Below, piece by piece: positions 7,742-17,022 of a stretch of 64,000 nt of DNA. The notes under the pieces are model-generated. The model was not told the origin of the DNA and ran no database searches. It saw nothing but the letters and a program-made list of their open reading frames with translations. This DNA comes from Microbacterium invictum. Lineage in GTDB: Bacteria > Actinomycetota > Actinomycetes > Actinomycetales > Microbacteriaceae. The stretch lies in the NCBI RefSeq assembly GCF_034421375.1, contig NZ_CP139779.1:1364001-1428000 (forward strand), in the 5' to 3' direction. Positions within the stretch are counted from its first letter, which is position 1. Every line of letters starts with the position of its first letter. A program made the position numbers and the translations under genes.

Positions 7742-8218
7742 ATGACCTCCTCGCTCCCCGCCCGCAGCCGCCTCGTCCACGACGCCCTCCGCGCCGCCGG
7801 CATCGCCGGTGACATCGTGGTGCTTCCCGATGCCGCCTCCACCGCGGTCCTCGCCGCCGAGGCTCTCGGCGTCGAGGTGGGGGCGATCGCGAACAGCCTG
7901 GTGTTCTGGAGCGACGGCGAACCGCTCCTGGTGATGACGAGCGGCGCGCACCGCGTCGACACCGCCGCGCTCGCCGCGCGCCTCGGTCGGGACAGCATCC
8001 GGCGTGCGACGCCCGAGCAGGTGCGGGATGCCACGGGTCAGGCGATCGGGGGAGTGGCGCCCACCGGCCACCCCGCCCCCCTCACGACGGTGGTGGACGA
8101 GGATCTCGCGCAGTATCCCGAGATCTGGGCCGCCGGCGGAACCCCGCACACCGTCTTCCCGCTCACCTTCGACGAACTGGTCCACCTCACCGGCGGGACG
8201 GTGAGCAAGGTCGACTGA
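7742..8218 (+). CDS. YbaK/EbsC family aminoacyl-tRNA deacylase-like protein
   Basis: The 158-residue product has the YbaK/prolyl-tRNA-editing fold, whose members hydrolyse mischarged aminoacyl-tRNAs. Features are GVEVGAIANSLVFWSDGEPLLVMTSGAHRVD in the middle and the C-terminal GGVAPTGHPAPLTTVVDEDL. Together they form the binding pocket in the family. The ATG at 7742 gives a family-typical length; the open frame upstream overlaps the divergent oxidoreductase gene and is not supported. Its 3' end converges with the debranching-enzyme gene, only 12 bp away. Confidence 0.88.
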   Translation: MTSSLPARSRLVHDALRAAGIAGDIVVLPDAASTAVLAAEALGVEVGAIANSLVFWSDGEPLLVMTSGAHRVDTAALAARLGRDSIRRATPEQVRDATGQAIGGVAPTGHPAPLTTVVDEDLAQYPEIWAAGGTPHTVFPLTFDELVHLTGGTVSKVD

Positions 8219-8230
8219 GCGCCCGGCGCG

Positions 8231-10153
8231 TCAGCGCCGCTGCAGGGCGCTCAGCGCGACGACCGATGCGGCCGCCGACCACGCCTGCGGCCGGCACGCC
8301 GCCGGATAGGGCGCGGGGCGCGACACCTCGGTGACCGGGTCGCCCGAGTGCAGCTCGGGAACCCGGTACGAGAACGCCTCAGCCGCGGCGAGCAGGCCGG
8401 AGACGACCTGCTCAGCCTCGTCGCGGAGGCCGGCGCGCAGCATCCCGTGCGCGGCGATCGCGGTGTCGTGGGTCCAGACGCTCCCGCCGTGGTACGACAG
8501 CGGCCAATACCCCGCGGCTCCGGTCGACATCGTGCGAATGCCGAACCCGCTCGACAGCGAGGGATCCAGAAGGAGCCGCGCGACATGCGCCTCGTCGTCG
8601 GCATCGAGGATGCCGGTGCCGATCAGGTGACCGATGTTGCTCGTCAAGGTGTCCACGGGCTGCTTGTGACGGTCCAGCGCCACCGCCGGGTAGCGCCCCT
8701 CGGGGGTCTCGACCCAGTACGAGGCGGCGAAGCGCTCGCGCAGGTCGCCGGCCCAGGCCCGCAGTCGTGCAGCCTCGTCGGCGTCGCCGGCGAGCTGCTC
8801 GAGGATCTCGGCCCCGGCGAGGGCGGCCTCGTAGGCGTAGCCCTGCACCTCGCACAGCGCGATCGGGCCCTCCGCCAGCCGGCCGTCGCGCCACTGGATG
8901 GAGTCTCCGGAGTCCTTCCAGCCCTGATTGGCGAGTCCGTGGCCGGTGCGATCGAGGTAGTCGATGAAGCCGTCGCCGTCGTTGTCGCCGTGGTGGCGGA
9001 GCCAGCCGAGCGCGGCGCGGAGGGCCGGCACGAGCGCGGTGACCTCGGCCTCGGGCATGCCCGCCCGCCAGGCGTCGGCGAGAAGGCAGACCCAGAGCGC
9101 CGTCGCGTCGACCGTGCCGTAGTAGAGCGGCGGCAGGGCGATCCCTTCGCCCGGCTGCTCGAGGGTGGTCGAACGCAGTTCGTGGAGGATCTTCCCGGGC
9201 TCCTGCGCAGAGTCGGGTTCGTCCCGATCGCCCTGCAGGCGGGCGAGCACCCGAAGAGTGGATGCCGCCATGCCGACGTCGAGCGGCAGCGCGAGCCGCG
9301 CCGCCCAGAGGGAATCGCGACCGAACAGCGTGAAGAACCAGGGCGCGCCCGCCGCGTAGAACGCGTCGTCGCCCTCGCCGGGGAGGGTGAGCCGGAGCGC
9401 GTCGAGGTCGCCGAGGGCGACCTCGAGCCACCGGCTCAGCCGAGGATCGTGGCCGCGCGCGGCGTCGATCGCCGCCTCCGTGTCGACGCCGGTCGGGCGC
9501 GCCGCCCCGCGGACGACCAGGGTGGTGTCGTCGAGGATCATCCGCCACGACACCGTCGCCTCACCGCGAGCGGGGACGGTGATCGACCACACCGCGCGGA
9601 TGTCGGAGCCGGTCGCCTCGACGAAACCCCCCGCCGCCTCGAGGGTGAACGACGCCGTCTGCGACCGCGCCGACGCTGTGGCATCCGTCCCCCTCACGTC
9701 GATGACGGATGGAACGGGCGCGCCGCCCTTGACGTCATGGAGCGAGGCGAACTCGGCGCCGAGGCGGAGCCGCAGGGTCGCCGTCAGCGGTGCGTCCCGC
9801 GCGGATCGCAGCGTCACCGTCTCGCGCACCTCGCCGGGGGCCACGACGCGGTCGCGCAGCAGCCTCACCTTGGGATCGGGCGTGTCGTCGTCGACGCCGC
9901 GGAGCACCGCGCTGAAGACGGCGCGGGACGGGCCGTCGGGGGCGACCGAGATCCACTCGACCTCGGACTCGTCGCAGGTGAGCTCGAGCTCGCGGACGTG
10001 CCGGACATCGCCGTGGTAGATCCCGTCGATCGCCCCCGGGCCGGCGTCGCCGGTCTCGCGCGACCACACCTGCGTGGGAGCGCGGAGCACGATGACGGCG
10101 TCGTCGAGCAGCGGCTGACGCGTGCGGGTCGCGGGGGCGGTGGCGGTGTTCAT
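8231..10153 (-). CDS. Glycogen-debranching-type enzyme (GDE N-bis / amylo-alpha-1,6-glucosidase fold)
   Basis: The 640-residue protein has an N-terminal beta-rich glycogen-debranching domain (about 1-200) and a C-terminal (alpha/alpha)6-barrel. The barrel carries GAPWFFTLFGRDSLWAARLA and GLANQGWKDSGDSIQWRDG, hallmarks of the MGH1/GDE-type glycosidases. It should hydrolyse alpha-glucan or related oligosaccharides in the cytoplasm; the exact bond is not determined. ATG 10153 overlaps the stop of the upstream permease gene by four bases (ATGA), so the enzyme is translated with the transporter and presumably acts on what it imports. It is the last gene of the operon. Confidence 0.85.
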   Translation of the reverse strand: MNTATAPATRTRQPLLDDAVIVLRAPTQVWSRETGDAGPGAIDGIYHGDVRHVRELELTCDESEVEWISVAPDGPSRAVFSAVLRGVDDDTPDPKVRLLRDRVVAPGEVRETVTLRSARDAPLTATLRLRLGAEFASLHDVKGGAPVPSVIDVRGTDATASARSQTASFTLEAAGGFVEATGSDIRAVWSITVPARGEATVSWRMILDDTTLVVRGAARPTGVDTEAAIDAARGHDPRLSRWLEVALGDLDALRLTLPGEGDDAFYAAGAPWFFTLFGRDSLWAARLALPLDVGMAASTLRVLARLQGDRDEPDSAQEPGKILHELRSTTLEQPGEGIALPPLYYGTVDATALWVCLLADAWRAGMPEAEVTALVPALRAALGWLRHHGDNDGDGFIDYLDRTGHGLANQGWKDSGDSIQWRDGRLAEGPIALCEVQGYAYEAALAGAEILEQLAGDADEAARLRAWAGDLRERFAASYWVETPEGRYPAVALDRHKQPVDTLTSNIGHLIGTGILDADDEAHVARLLLDPSLSSGFGIRTMSTGAAGYWPLSYHGGSVWTHDTAIAAHGMLRAGLRDEAEQVVSGLLAAAEAFSYRVPELHSGDPVTEVSRPAPYPAACRPQAWSAAASVVALSALQRR

Positions 10154-11067
10154 CCTTTGACGGCTCCTTCGGTGGTGTTCATGATGCGCTTTTGGAAGAC
10201 GAAGAACATCACGGCCACGGGGATCGTCATGATCAGCGCCGCCGCGAGCTTGATCGGGTACTGCGTGCCCTGACTGAGCTGCCCCGAGGCCAGCGATGCG
10301 ACGCCCTTGGTGAGGGTCGTCAGTTCGGGCGACTGCGTGGCGACGATGAAGTGGCTGAGCTCGTTCCACGACCCCTGGAAGGACAGGATGATGATCGTGA
10401 TGAGGGCGGGCCTGGCCATCGGCAGCACCACCGACCAGAACACCCGGAAGGCGCCCGCGCCGTCGATGCGGGCCTGCTCCTCGACCGAGACCGGAATGGA
10501 CTCGAAGAAGTTCTTCATGATGAACACCCCGGCCGCATCGACGAGGAGCGGCAGGATCATCGCCGCATAGGTGTCGTAGATCCCGATCTGGTTCAGCACG
10601 AGGAACTTCGGGATAAGAAGGACCACGGCCGGCACGGCCATCACGCCGACGACGAGCGCGAAGATGGCTCCGCGGCCACGGAAGTGCAGGCGGGCGAGGG
10701 CGTACCCGGCGAGGGAGACGAAGAACACCCGCCCGAGGGTCACGGCGATCGTGACGATCGTGGAGTTGGCGAACCACAGCGGGAAGTCGCTCCGGCTGAA
10801 CAGCGTCTCGTACGCCGCGAACGTCACGGTCTGCGGGAAGAGCGAGAGTGCGTTGCTCGCCGCCTCGGAATCGGTCTTGAACGAGGTCGCGACCTGCACC
10901 AGGAACGGGAAGATGTAGATGATCGCGAGGATCACCAGGAGCGCGTACAGGAAGATCTGACCGCTGAGGCGGCGGGACAGGCCGCGGCGCCGACCGGCCG
11001 GCTCCCGCGTCGTCCGATCCGGATCGACCTGCTCGACCTTCGCCTCTGCCGGAAGTGTCTCACTCAC
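10150..11067 (-). CDS. Carbohydrate ABC transporter permease (MalG-like, CUT1)
   Basis: The 305-residue integral membrane protein has six predicted membrane segments after a charged N-terminal tail of about 30 residues. The ATPase-contact loop EEQARIDGAGAFRVFWSVVLP is the EAA motif of CUT1 permeases. It overlaps the first permease gene (4 bp upstream end) and the enzyme gene downstream, indicating one transcript. It pairs with the MalF-like permease to form the channel for an oligosaccharide. Confidence 0.92.
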   Translation of the reverse strand: MSETLPAEAKVEQVDPDRTTREPAGRRRGLSRRLSGQIFLYALLVILAIIYIFPFLVQVATSFKTDSEAASNALSLFPQTVTFAAYETLFSRSDFPLWFANSTIVTIAVTLGRVFFVSLAGYALARLHFRGRGAIFALVVGVMAVPAVVLLIPKFLVLNQIGIYDTYAAMILPLLVDAAGVFIMKNFFESIPVSVEEQARIDGAGAFRVFWSVVLPMARPALITIIILSFQGSWNELSHFIVATQSPELTTLTKGVASLASGQLSQGTQYPIKLAAALIMTIPVAVMFFVFQKRIMNTTEGAVKG

Positions 11068-12161
11068 GATCTGCCTCCCTTCACTTCGTAGCGCGCGGCA
11101 CGCCGCTTCGAGACTCCGCGCTCACGCAGTGCCCAGCGCTGGATGAGCGTGAAGAAGATGATGATGAGGAAGAGCAGGAACGCGATGGCCGACCCCTCTC
11201 CCCACTCCTGACGGGTGAACGCCGCCTCGTAGGACAGGTAGGCGGGGGTGACGGTGGTCTTGGCCGGACCGCCCTCGGTGCCCGTATAGATCTGATCGAA
11301 GACCTGCCAGCCGCCGATCAGGCCGAGGGTCACGACGGTGAAGATCGTCGGTCGCAGCTGCGGGAGCGTGATGTGCCAGAACCGCTGCCAGCCGTTCGCG
11401 CCGTCCATCATGCTGGCTTCGCCGAGTTCGACGCCCACGTTCTGCAGGGCCGCGATGAAGAGGAGCATGAAGGTGCCGCTCGTGGTGAAGACCGCCATGA
11501 GGATGAACGCCGACAGGGCGACCGAGGGGCCGGCCAGCCACTCCCACAGGCTCACGCCGAGCACGTCGGTCTGGGTGAGCGCCTCTGGACCGGTGGTGAT
11601 CCCGACGCCGGCGAGGGCGTTGTGGACGATGCCGCTCGGCTCTTGGAACCAGTTCGGCCCCGAGATGCCGATCCAGGCGAGGACGGCGTTGACCACACCG
11701 GTCTGCGAGAAGAGGAACAGCCACAGGATCGTGATCGCCACCGAGGAGGTCACGGAGGGGAAGTAGAACGCGGTGCGGAAGAACCCGCGGCCTCGGAGGA
11801 CCGCGCGGTTCACCAGGACCGCGAGGAAGAGCGACAGCGCCGTCTGCAGCGGGACCACCAGCAGCACGTACCATGCGATGTTGCGGAGCGAGATGCCGAA
11901 GTCGCGCTCGGCGAGGCCGCCTCCGGTCGTCACTGCGGCGTAGTTCTCCAGGCCGACGAAGTTCACCGTCCCCGACAGGGGGCTCCCGCGTCCCGACCAG
12001 TCCGAGAAGCTCACCCACAGCGCCATCAGCACCGGGATCAGCAGGAACAGACCCAGGATCAGGATGACGGGGAGGACGAACACCCACCCCGCGGCGGCCT
12101 CCCCGCGTCGGATCCCGGAGTTCCGGGACCCGACGCGGGGGGTGGTGACCGTGGCGGTCAT
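11064..12161 (-). CDS. Carbohydrate ABC transporter permease (MalF-like, CUT1)
   Basis: The 365-residue protein has several predicted membrane segments and the EAA loop GEASMMDGANGWQRFWHITLP, so it is the MalF-type partner permease. The N-terminus WVFVLPVILILGLFLLIPVLMALWVSF starts the first segment after a short cytoplasmic tail. The gene starts one base after the binding-protein stop codon. No ATPase gene is present in the operon. In actinobacteria such CUT1 systems commonly share a distant MsiK-type ATPase, which is the likely situation here. Confidence 0.92.
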   Translation of the reverse strand: MTATVTTPRVGSRNSGIRRGEAAAGWVFVLPVILILGLFLLIPVLMALWVSFSDWSGRGSPLSGTVNFVGLENYAAVTTGGGLAERDFGISLRNIAWYVLLVVPLQTALSLFLAVLVNRAVLRGRGFFRTAFYFPSVTSSVAITILWLFLFSQTGVVNAVLAWIGISGPNWFQEPSGIVHNALAGVGITTGPEALTQTDVLGVSLWEWLAGPSVALSAFILMAVFTTSGTFMLLFIAALQNVGVELGEASMMDGANGWQRFWHITLPQLRPTIFTVVTLGLIGGWQVFDQIYTGTEGGPAKTTVTPAYLSYEAAFTRQEWGEGSAIAFLLFLIIIFFTLIQRWALRERGVSKRRAARYEVKGGRS

Positions 12162-12162
12162 G

Positions 12163-13416
12163 TCAGCCGACCACGGCCTCGAGGTTGCCCTGGACCGAGT
12201 CGAGGATCGTCGTCGGGTCGGACTCGGCCAGCGACTCCAGCTGCGCGTTGAAGTCGGTGATCACCGCGGCGGCGTCGGCCTGAGTGGGCAGGAACTGGGC
12301 GTACTCGGCACCGTCGATGAAGGCGGCGAGGTCGGGGTTGGCCTCGCGCCACGCGTCGGCGGTGGTCTCCAGCGACGGCATGATGCCGAACGCCTCGGAG
12401 AAGGCGAGCTGCTGCTCGGAGGCGGTCAGGTACTCCACCAGCTCGAGGGCGGCCTGCTGGTTGGGGCTGTCGGCGGCCATGCCCCAGCAGTTGGTGAACT
12501 GCAGCGTTCCGGGACCACCGGGGCCCTCGGGCAGCTGAGCGACGAGGTAGTTCACATCGGGGTAGTCGTTGCGCATGGCTCCCTCGATCCAGTTGCCCTC
12601 GATCACCATCGCGGCAGAGCCGAGGCCGAAGGCCTCGCCGCCCCATCCCGCGCCGATGTCGGTGGCGTAGGCGAAGTTGCCGCCCTCGAGGTTGGTCTTG
12701 ACGTACTCGAGCGCCTCGACGTTCTCGGGGCTGTTCGCCGTGGCTGCACCGTCGGTGACGAGGCCGCCGCCGGCCTGCGCCATGAAGGCGCCGAGGCGCT
12801 GGACCTCGGGGCCGAAGGCGAGACCGGTGACGCCGTCGGTGGTGAGGGTCTGGCTGACCGTGGAAAGCTCTTCCCACGTGGTCGGCACGTCGTCCTCGGT
12901 GAGCCCGGCCGCCGCCCACAGGTCGGCGTTGATGATGAGCGCCAGGGTCGAGAAGTCCTTCGGGGCGCAGTAGAACTCGTCCTCGTAGGTGAAGTTCTCC
13001 ACGAGCGGCGCGTAGAAGTCCCCGGCGTTGGACAGCTCGTCGCCGTAGGCGCGCAACGAGCCGTTGTCGGCGTAGCCGGCGAGGGCGTCGGGGGAGAGGT
13101 AGAACAGGTCCGGCGGCGAGCCGGCGGCGAAGCCCTGCGCGAGCTGCTGGTTGAGGTCGCTGGCGATCTCGACGCTCGCCTCGACGCCGGATTCGGCCGA
13201 CCAGGCGGCGACGGCGTCTTCGACCGCGGTCGCCTCGGCCTCGCCGCTCGAGGCGATGAGGACGCTGATCGCGTCGTCGGAGGACGTCAGCTCGCCGTCG
13301 GATGCGGCTCCGCCGCCGTCGTCGAAGCTCCCGCCGCCGCATCCGGTCAGCGCCAGGGCGCCGGCGGTGAGAATCGCTCCCGCGCCGAAGGCGGCGCGCA
13401 TCTTGCTGCGTGTCAT
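12163..13416 (-). CDS. Sugar ABC transporter substrate-binding lipoprotein (CUT1)
   Basis: The 417-residue protein is a family-1 extracellular solute-binding protein. A lipoprotein signal (MTRSKMRAAFGAGAILTAGA then LALTGC, Cys26) anchors it outside the membrane. The body shows FKDST-like features of sugar binders such as SPDALAGYADNGSLRAYGDE and VIEGNWIEGAM. ATG 13416 was chosen because AAGGAGAGGG lies just upstream; the in-frame ATG 20 codons earlier would bury the signal peptide. It is the first gene of the operon and sits behind two operator-like palindromes. The ligand is probably an alpha-gluco-oligosaccharide, inferred from the operon's enzyme. Confidence 0.92.
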   Translation of the reverse strand: MTRSKMRAAFGAGAILTAGALALTGCGGGSFDDGGGAASDGELTSSDDAISVLIASSGEAEATAVEDAVAAWSAESGVEASVEIASDLNQQLAQGFAAGSPPDLFYLSPDALAGYADNGSLRAYGDELSNAGDFYAPLVENFTYEDEFYCAPKDFSTLALIINADLWAAAGLTEDDVPTTWEELSTVSQTLTTDGVTGLAFGPEVQRLGAFMAQAGGGLVTDGAATANSPENVEALEYVKTNLEGGNFAYATDIGAGWGGEAFGLGSAAMVIEGNWIEGAMRNDYPDVNYLVAQLPEGPGGPGTLQFTNCWGMAADSPNQQAALELVEYLTASEQQLAFSEAFGIMPSLETTADAWREANPDLAAFIDGAEYAQFLPTQADAAAVITDFNAQLESLAESDPTTILDSVQGNLEAVVG

Positions 13417-13465
13417 GTCTCCCTCTCCTTTGAATGAAGTCGCGACACCGGTTCCCGAGGATGCT

Positions 13466-13535
13466 TGATCGTTCAAATATGAACGTTCAAATTGGTGTCG
13501 ACATGAGACTAGGACGAGGTTCTTTCGGATGTCAA
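13466..13535 (-). promoter_or_regulatory. Predicted promoter and two LacI-type operators for the glucan operon
   Basis: On the minus strand TTGACA (plus positions 13530-13535) and a TAGTCT -10-like hexamer lie 18 bases apart. Immediately downstream are two ten-base palindromes, TGAACGTTCA (13480-13489, perfect) and TGATCGTTCA (13466-13475, one arm changed), spaced 14 bases centre to centre. The CG-centred palindrome is typical of LacI-family operators, and its location after the -10 box fits repression by the divergent LacI gene. Confidence 0.6.
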
Positions 13536-13565
13536 CGCGCGACGGATACGCTCGGGTAACAATTT

Positions 13566-13575
13566 TGATCGTTCA
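13566..13575 (+). promoter_or_regulatory. LacI-type operator before the regulator gene
   Basis: TGATCGTTCA here is identical to the operator at 13466-13475 and lies 17 bases before the lacI-family ATG. This suggests autoregulation and shared control of the divergent operon by the same protein. Confidence 0.55.
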
Positions 13576-13592
13576 GAGCCGGGGGGTGGGGG

Positions 13593-14606
13593 ATGGCGAA
13601 AGCGCCGACGGTCGAGGACGTCGCCCGCCGCGCCGGGGTGTCGCGTCAGACGGTGTCGAACGTGATCAACACCCCCGCCATCGTGCGCGAGGAGACCCGG
13701 GCACGGGTGCAGCGGGCGATCGACGAGCTCGCCTATCGTCCCCATGTCGCCGCCCGGAGCCTGCGGACCCGGCGAAGCTCGACCATCGGTGTGCACATCG
13801 ACCCGTTCACGGGCGGCATCTCCGGCGTCATCCTCGACCGGTTCATCCACGCACTCACCGAGAACGCTAACGAACGAGCGCTGCGGGTGCTGATCTACAG
13901 TGCCCGCACCCGCGATGAGGAGATCGCGCGTCTGAGCGACCTGATCGACGGCGGCGAGATCGATGCGGCCGTGATCACGGGGACTGCGTTCGGCGATCCG
14001 CGCACGGGGTGGCTGGACGGTCGAGAACTGCCCTACGCGGCATTCGGGCGGCCCTGGGGTGGCGGCGACGTGTGGGAGTCCGGTCACTCCTGGGTGGATG
14101 TCGACGGTGCCGCCGGCACCCGAGCGGCGACCTCGCACGCCCTCGAGGTCTACGGACCCCGCGTCGCGTGGCTCGGCTGGCCGCCCGATGCGGGCACGGG
14201 GGATGACCGCGAGCGCGGGTGGCGAGAGGCGATGACGGGGTCGGGCTCCGCCGACCGGGTCTTCCGCGTGCCCGACAGCGTGGCGGACGCCCGCGACGTC
14301 ATGGCACAGGCGTTTTCGGACGCGACCGTGCGCGACGACATCGACGCGGTGGTGTGTGTGAGCGATGCCCTGGCGGTCGGCGCTCACCTCGCAGCCGTCG
14401 ACACCGGCGCGACCCGCATCGGGCTGATCGGTTTCGACAACACCCCCGTCGCGGAGGCACTGGGACTGTCGAGCGTCGAGCAGGCGCCCGAGCTGGTGGC
14501 CCGCGCCGTCCTCGACCTCCTCACCGACGACGGCGGCCGCCGCATCTCGACCGGGGAGCGGGCGCCCGAGCGTCTGCTCGTCCAGCCGCGTCTCGTCATT
14601 CGCTGA
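13593..14606 (+). CDS. LacI family transcriptional regulator
   Basis: The 337-residue regulator has an N-terminal LacI helix-turn-helix with hinge (TVEDVARRAGVSRQTVSNVI, then LAYRPHVAARSLRT, residues about 4-62). A periplasmic-binding-protein-like effector domain follows, with IDAVVCVSDALAVGAHLAA and GLIGFDNTPVAEALGLSSV. It is divergent from the sugar-binding-protein operon, and matching palindromes lie before both genes, so it most likely represses the glucan uptake operon and itself. The effector is presumably a sugar derived from the imported substrate. Its 3' end converges with the IclR gene three bases away. Confidence 0.92.
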   Translation: MAKAPTVEDVARRAGVSRQTVSNVINTPAIVREETRARVQRAIDELAYRPHVAARSLRTRRSSTIGVHIDPFTGGISGVILDRFIHALTENANERALRVLIYSARTRDEEIARLSDLIDGGEIDAAVITGTAFGDPRTGWLDGRELPYAAFGRPWGGGDVWESGHSWVDVDGAAGTRAATSHALEVYGPRVAWLGWPPDAGTGDDRERGWREAMTGSGSADRVFRVPDSVADARDVMAQAFSDATVRDDIDAVVCVSDALAVGAHLAAVDTGATRIGLIGFDNTPVAEALGLSSVEQAPELVARAVLDLLTDDGGRRISTGERAPERLLVQPRLVIR

Positions 14607-14609
14607 CGC

Positions 14610-15395
14610 TCACCCGCCGATCCGGCGGGTCAGGGTGCCGGCGGTCTCGCGGACGAGTGCCGCCATCCCGTCATCGGCATCGGCGTCATCCTCGGCCCAG
14701 GTCGTGGCGACCGCTGCGGCGGGCCACCCGGCGTGGTCCAGGACGACGGCAGCGACCGAGCCGAATCCGAGCGTGACCTCACCGTGCTCCTCGGCGACCC
14801 CCTCGGCGCGGACGGCACGGAGGACCTGGCGGAGCTCGCTCAGGCGCCGCGGACCTCGCCCGGTGCGGTCGGAGAAGGCCCCCGCATCGGGGAACAGCGC
14901 ACGCACCTGCGCCGGGGGAAGGGCGGCCAGCATCGCCCGACCCGTCGCGGTGAGGTGGGCGGGAAGACGCACCCCGACATCGGTCACCAGGGCGGGGCGA
15001 CCCGGCGCGCGTTCCTCGACGATGTAGAGCACATCGCGACCGCTCATCACCGCGAGGTGCGCGCTCTGGCCGGCACGGTCGGCGAGCGCTGCCACGACGG
15101 GGCGCCCGAGACGGGCGAGCGGCTGCTGGCGTGCATACCCGCCACCCAGCTCGAAGGCGGCGATGCCGAGGCCCCACCGACGTTCCGTCGTCACGTGGAC
15201 CACGAAGCCGCGCCGTTCCATCGTCGTGAGCAGGTGGTAGACGGTCGAGCGGGGCAGAGTGAGGGCGTCGGCGATGGTCCGGGCGGGGACGGGTCCGCGC
15301 TGTCGGGCGAGATAGGAGAGCATCCGCAAGGTCTGGTCGGCGGCGGGCACCTGCGGGCGTCCCCCGGCGACGGCACTGTCTGAGATCACAGACAC
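14610..15395 (-). CDS. IclR family transcriptional regulator, probable hut regulator
   Basis: The product has an N-terminal winged helix-turn-helix (QTLRMLSYLARQRGPVPARTIADALTLPRSTVYHLLTTM) and the C-terminal IclR effector domain (ALADRAGQSAHLAVMSGRDVLYIVEERAPGRP, then LPAHLTATGRAMLAALPPAQ). GTG at 15395 or 15389 is the likely start, giving about 260 residues as usual; the frame stays open further upstream but would overlap hutH. It is divergent from the hut operon with about 50 bp between starts. That context suggests it controls histidine utilisation. The effector is unknown. Confidence 0.87.
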   Translation of the reverse strand: MSVISDSAVAGGRPQVPAADQTLRMLSYLARQRGPVPARTIADALTLPRSTVYHLLTTMERRGFVVHVTTERRWGLGIAAFELGGGYARQQPLARLGRPVVAALADRAGQSAHLAVMSGRDVLYIVEERAPGRPALVTDVGVRLPAHLTATGRAMLAALPPAQVRALFPDAGAFSDRTGRGPRRLSELRQVLRAVRAEGVAEEHGEVTLGFGSVAAVVLDHAGWPAAAVATTWAEDDADADDGMAALVRETAGTLTRRIGG

Positions 15396-15447
15396 AGGAT
15401 GCCACGCGGGCGTGGCGATCCGCCCGGCCACGGAGTGCAATCGAGTC

Positions 15448-17022
15448 ATGTCCCTACTGTCCACGACCACGGAAGTGCTCCTCGGCGATCATCCCCTCGC
15501 CCCGGCCGAGGTCGTCGCCGTCGCGCGCCACGGCGCGTCGGTGCGCGTGTCGTCCGCCGCGCTCGCCCGCGTGACCGACTCCCGTGCCCTGATCGAGAGA
15601 CTCGCCGACGACCCGCGTCCGCACTACGGCATCTCGACGGGTTTCGGCGCCCTCGCGACCACCTTCATCGCCCCCGAGCGACGCCGTCAGCTGCAGGCGA
15701 GCCTCATCCGCTCGCACGCCGCCGGAACGGGCGCTGAGGTCGAGGACGAGGTGGTCCGGGCGCTGCAGCTCCTGCGCCTGCAGACCCTCGCCTCGGGACA
15801 CACGGGCGTGCGCGCCGAGGTCGTGGAGCTGTACGCGGCGATGCTGAATGCGGGGATCACGCCGGTCGTCCGCGAGTACGGGTCTCTCGGGTGCTCGGGC
15901 GATCTCGCGCCCCTGGCGCACGTCGCCCTCGCAGCGATGGGAGAAGGGGAAGTGCGGGTGGGCTGCGGCGAGGTCACGTCGGCGCGCGACGCGCTCGCCG
16001 CGGCATCCCTCACCTCCGTCGTCCTCGAGGAGAAGGAGGGACTCGCGCTCATCAACGGCACCGACGGGATGCTGGGGATGCTGCTCCTGGCCGCCCACGA
16101 CCTCGAGATGCTCCTCGACACCGCCGATGTCGCCGCAGCGCTCTCCATCGAGAGCCAGCTCGGCACCGACGCCGTCTTCGCCGCCGACCTCATGGCACTC
16201 CGGCCCCACCCGGGACAGCGCGATGCCGCCGCTCAACTGCGGGCGCTCCTCGCCGGCTCGGGCATCGTCGCCAGCCATCGCGACCCGGCCGTCTGCACAC
16301 GCGTGCAGGACGCCTACTCGCTCCGGTGCAGTCCGCAGGTGCACGGTGCCGCGCGCGACACCCTCGCGCACGCCTCGACCGTCGCCGCCCGCGAACTCGC
16401 CGCCGCCATCGACAATCCCGTCGTGACACCCGATGGCCGGGTGGAGTCGAACGGCAACTTCCACGGCGCGCCCCTCGCCTACGTCCTGGACTTCCTCGCG
16501 ATCGCCGTGGCCGACGTGGCGTCGATCTCGGAGCGACGCACCGACCGCGCGCTCGACGTCGCGCGCAACCAGGGCCTGCCGCCCTTCCTCGCCCACGAGC
16601 CCGGGGTCGACTCGGGGTTCATGATCGCTCAGTACGCCGCAGCCGGCATCGTGTCGGAGCTCAAGCGCCTCGCCGCACCCGCCTCGGTCGATTCGATCCC
16701 GTCCTCGGCGATGCAGGAGGACCACGTGTCGATGGGGTGGGCGGCGGGTCGCAAACTCCGTCGTGCCCTCGACGGCCTGGCACGCGTGCTGGCGATCGAG
16801 GTGATGGTCGGCGTCCGGGCGCAGCTGCTTCGCGCGCCGCTCCGGCCCGCCGCCGCCACCGGTGCGGTCGCCGACCTCGTCCGTGGAGTGTCCGGCGGGC
16901 CCGGACCCGACCGCTTCCTCTCGCCCGAGATCGAGGCGGTCACGGGCCTCGTCTCGGCCGGCGCCGTCGCACGCTCCGCGGCGTCCGCTCTCTCGTCCAC
17001 CGCACCGAAGGAGGATTCATGA
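15448..17022 (+). CDS. hutH: Histidine ammonia-lyase
   Basis: The 524-residue enzyme removes ammonia from L-histidine to give trans-urocanate, the first step of histidine breakdown. The self-made MIO cofactor site is [16 protein letters not shown], with C149-S150-G151 in place of the more common Ala-Ser-Gly. Further family segments are [15 protein letters not shown] and [14 protein letters not shown] 15448 is chosen over an in-frame ATG at 15412 because the protein then begins at the family-typical place. The stop overlaps the hutU start (ATGA). Confidence 0.95.
   Translation: MSLLSTTTEVLLGDHPLAPAEVVAVARHGASVRVSSAALARVTDSRALIERLADDPRPHYGISTGFGALATTFIAPERRRQLQASLIRSHAAGTGAEVEDEVVRALQLLRLQTLASGHTGVRAEVVELYAAMLNAGITPVVREYGSLGCSGDLAPLAHVALAAMGEGEVRVGCGEVTSARDALAAASLTSVVLEEKEGLALINGTDGMLGMLLLAAHDLEMLLDTADVAAALSIESQLGTDAVFAADLMALRPHPGQRDAAAQLRALLAGSGIVASHRDPAVCTRVQDAYSLRCSPQVHGAARDTLAHASTVAARELAAAIDNPVVTPDGRVESNGNFHGAPLAYVLDFLAIAVADVASISERRTDRALDVARNQGLPPFLAHEPGVDSGFMIAQYAAAGIVSELKRLAAPASVDSIPSSAMQEDHVSMGWAAGRKLRRALDGLARVLAIEVMVGVRAQLLRAPLRPAAATGAVADLVRGVSGGPGPDRFLSPEIEAVTGLVSAGAVARSAASALSSTAPKEDS

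Noticed and set aside
10154-10777. N-terminal extension of the debranching enzyme through the permease gene
   Set aside because: It is antiphase to a clear permease gene; ATG 10153 gives the four-base overlap seen throughout the operon.
10192-11091. Long plus-strand frame rich in Asp/Arg/Glu opposite the permease gene
   Set aside because: It is the antisense of a strongly supported permease; the composition is the usual result of reading GC-biased codons backwards.
14612-14630. Terminator between the convergent LacI and IclR genes
   Set aside because: ACCCGCCG/CGGCGGGT is only an 8-bp stem with a three-base loop inside the last codons of the IclR gene; too weak to call.
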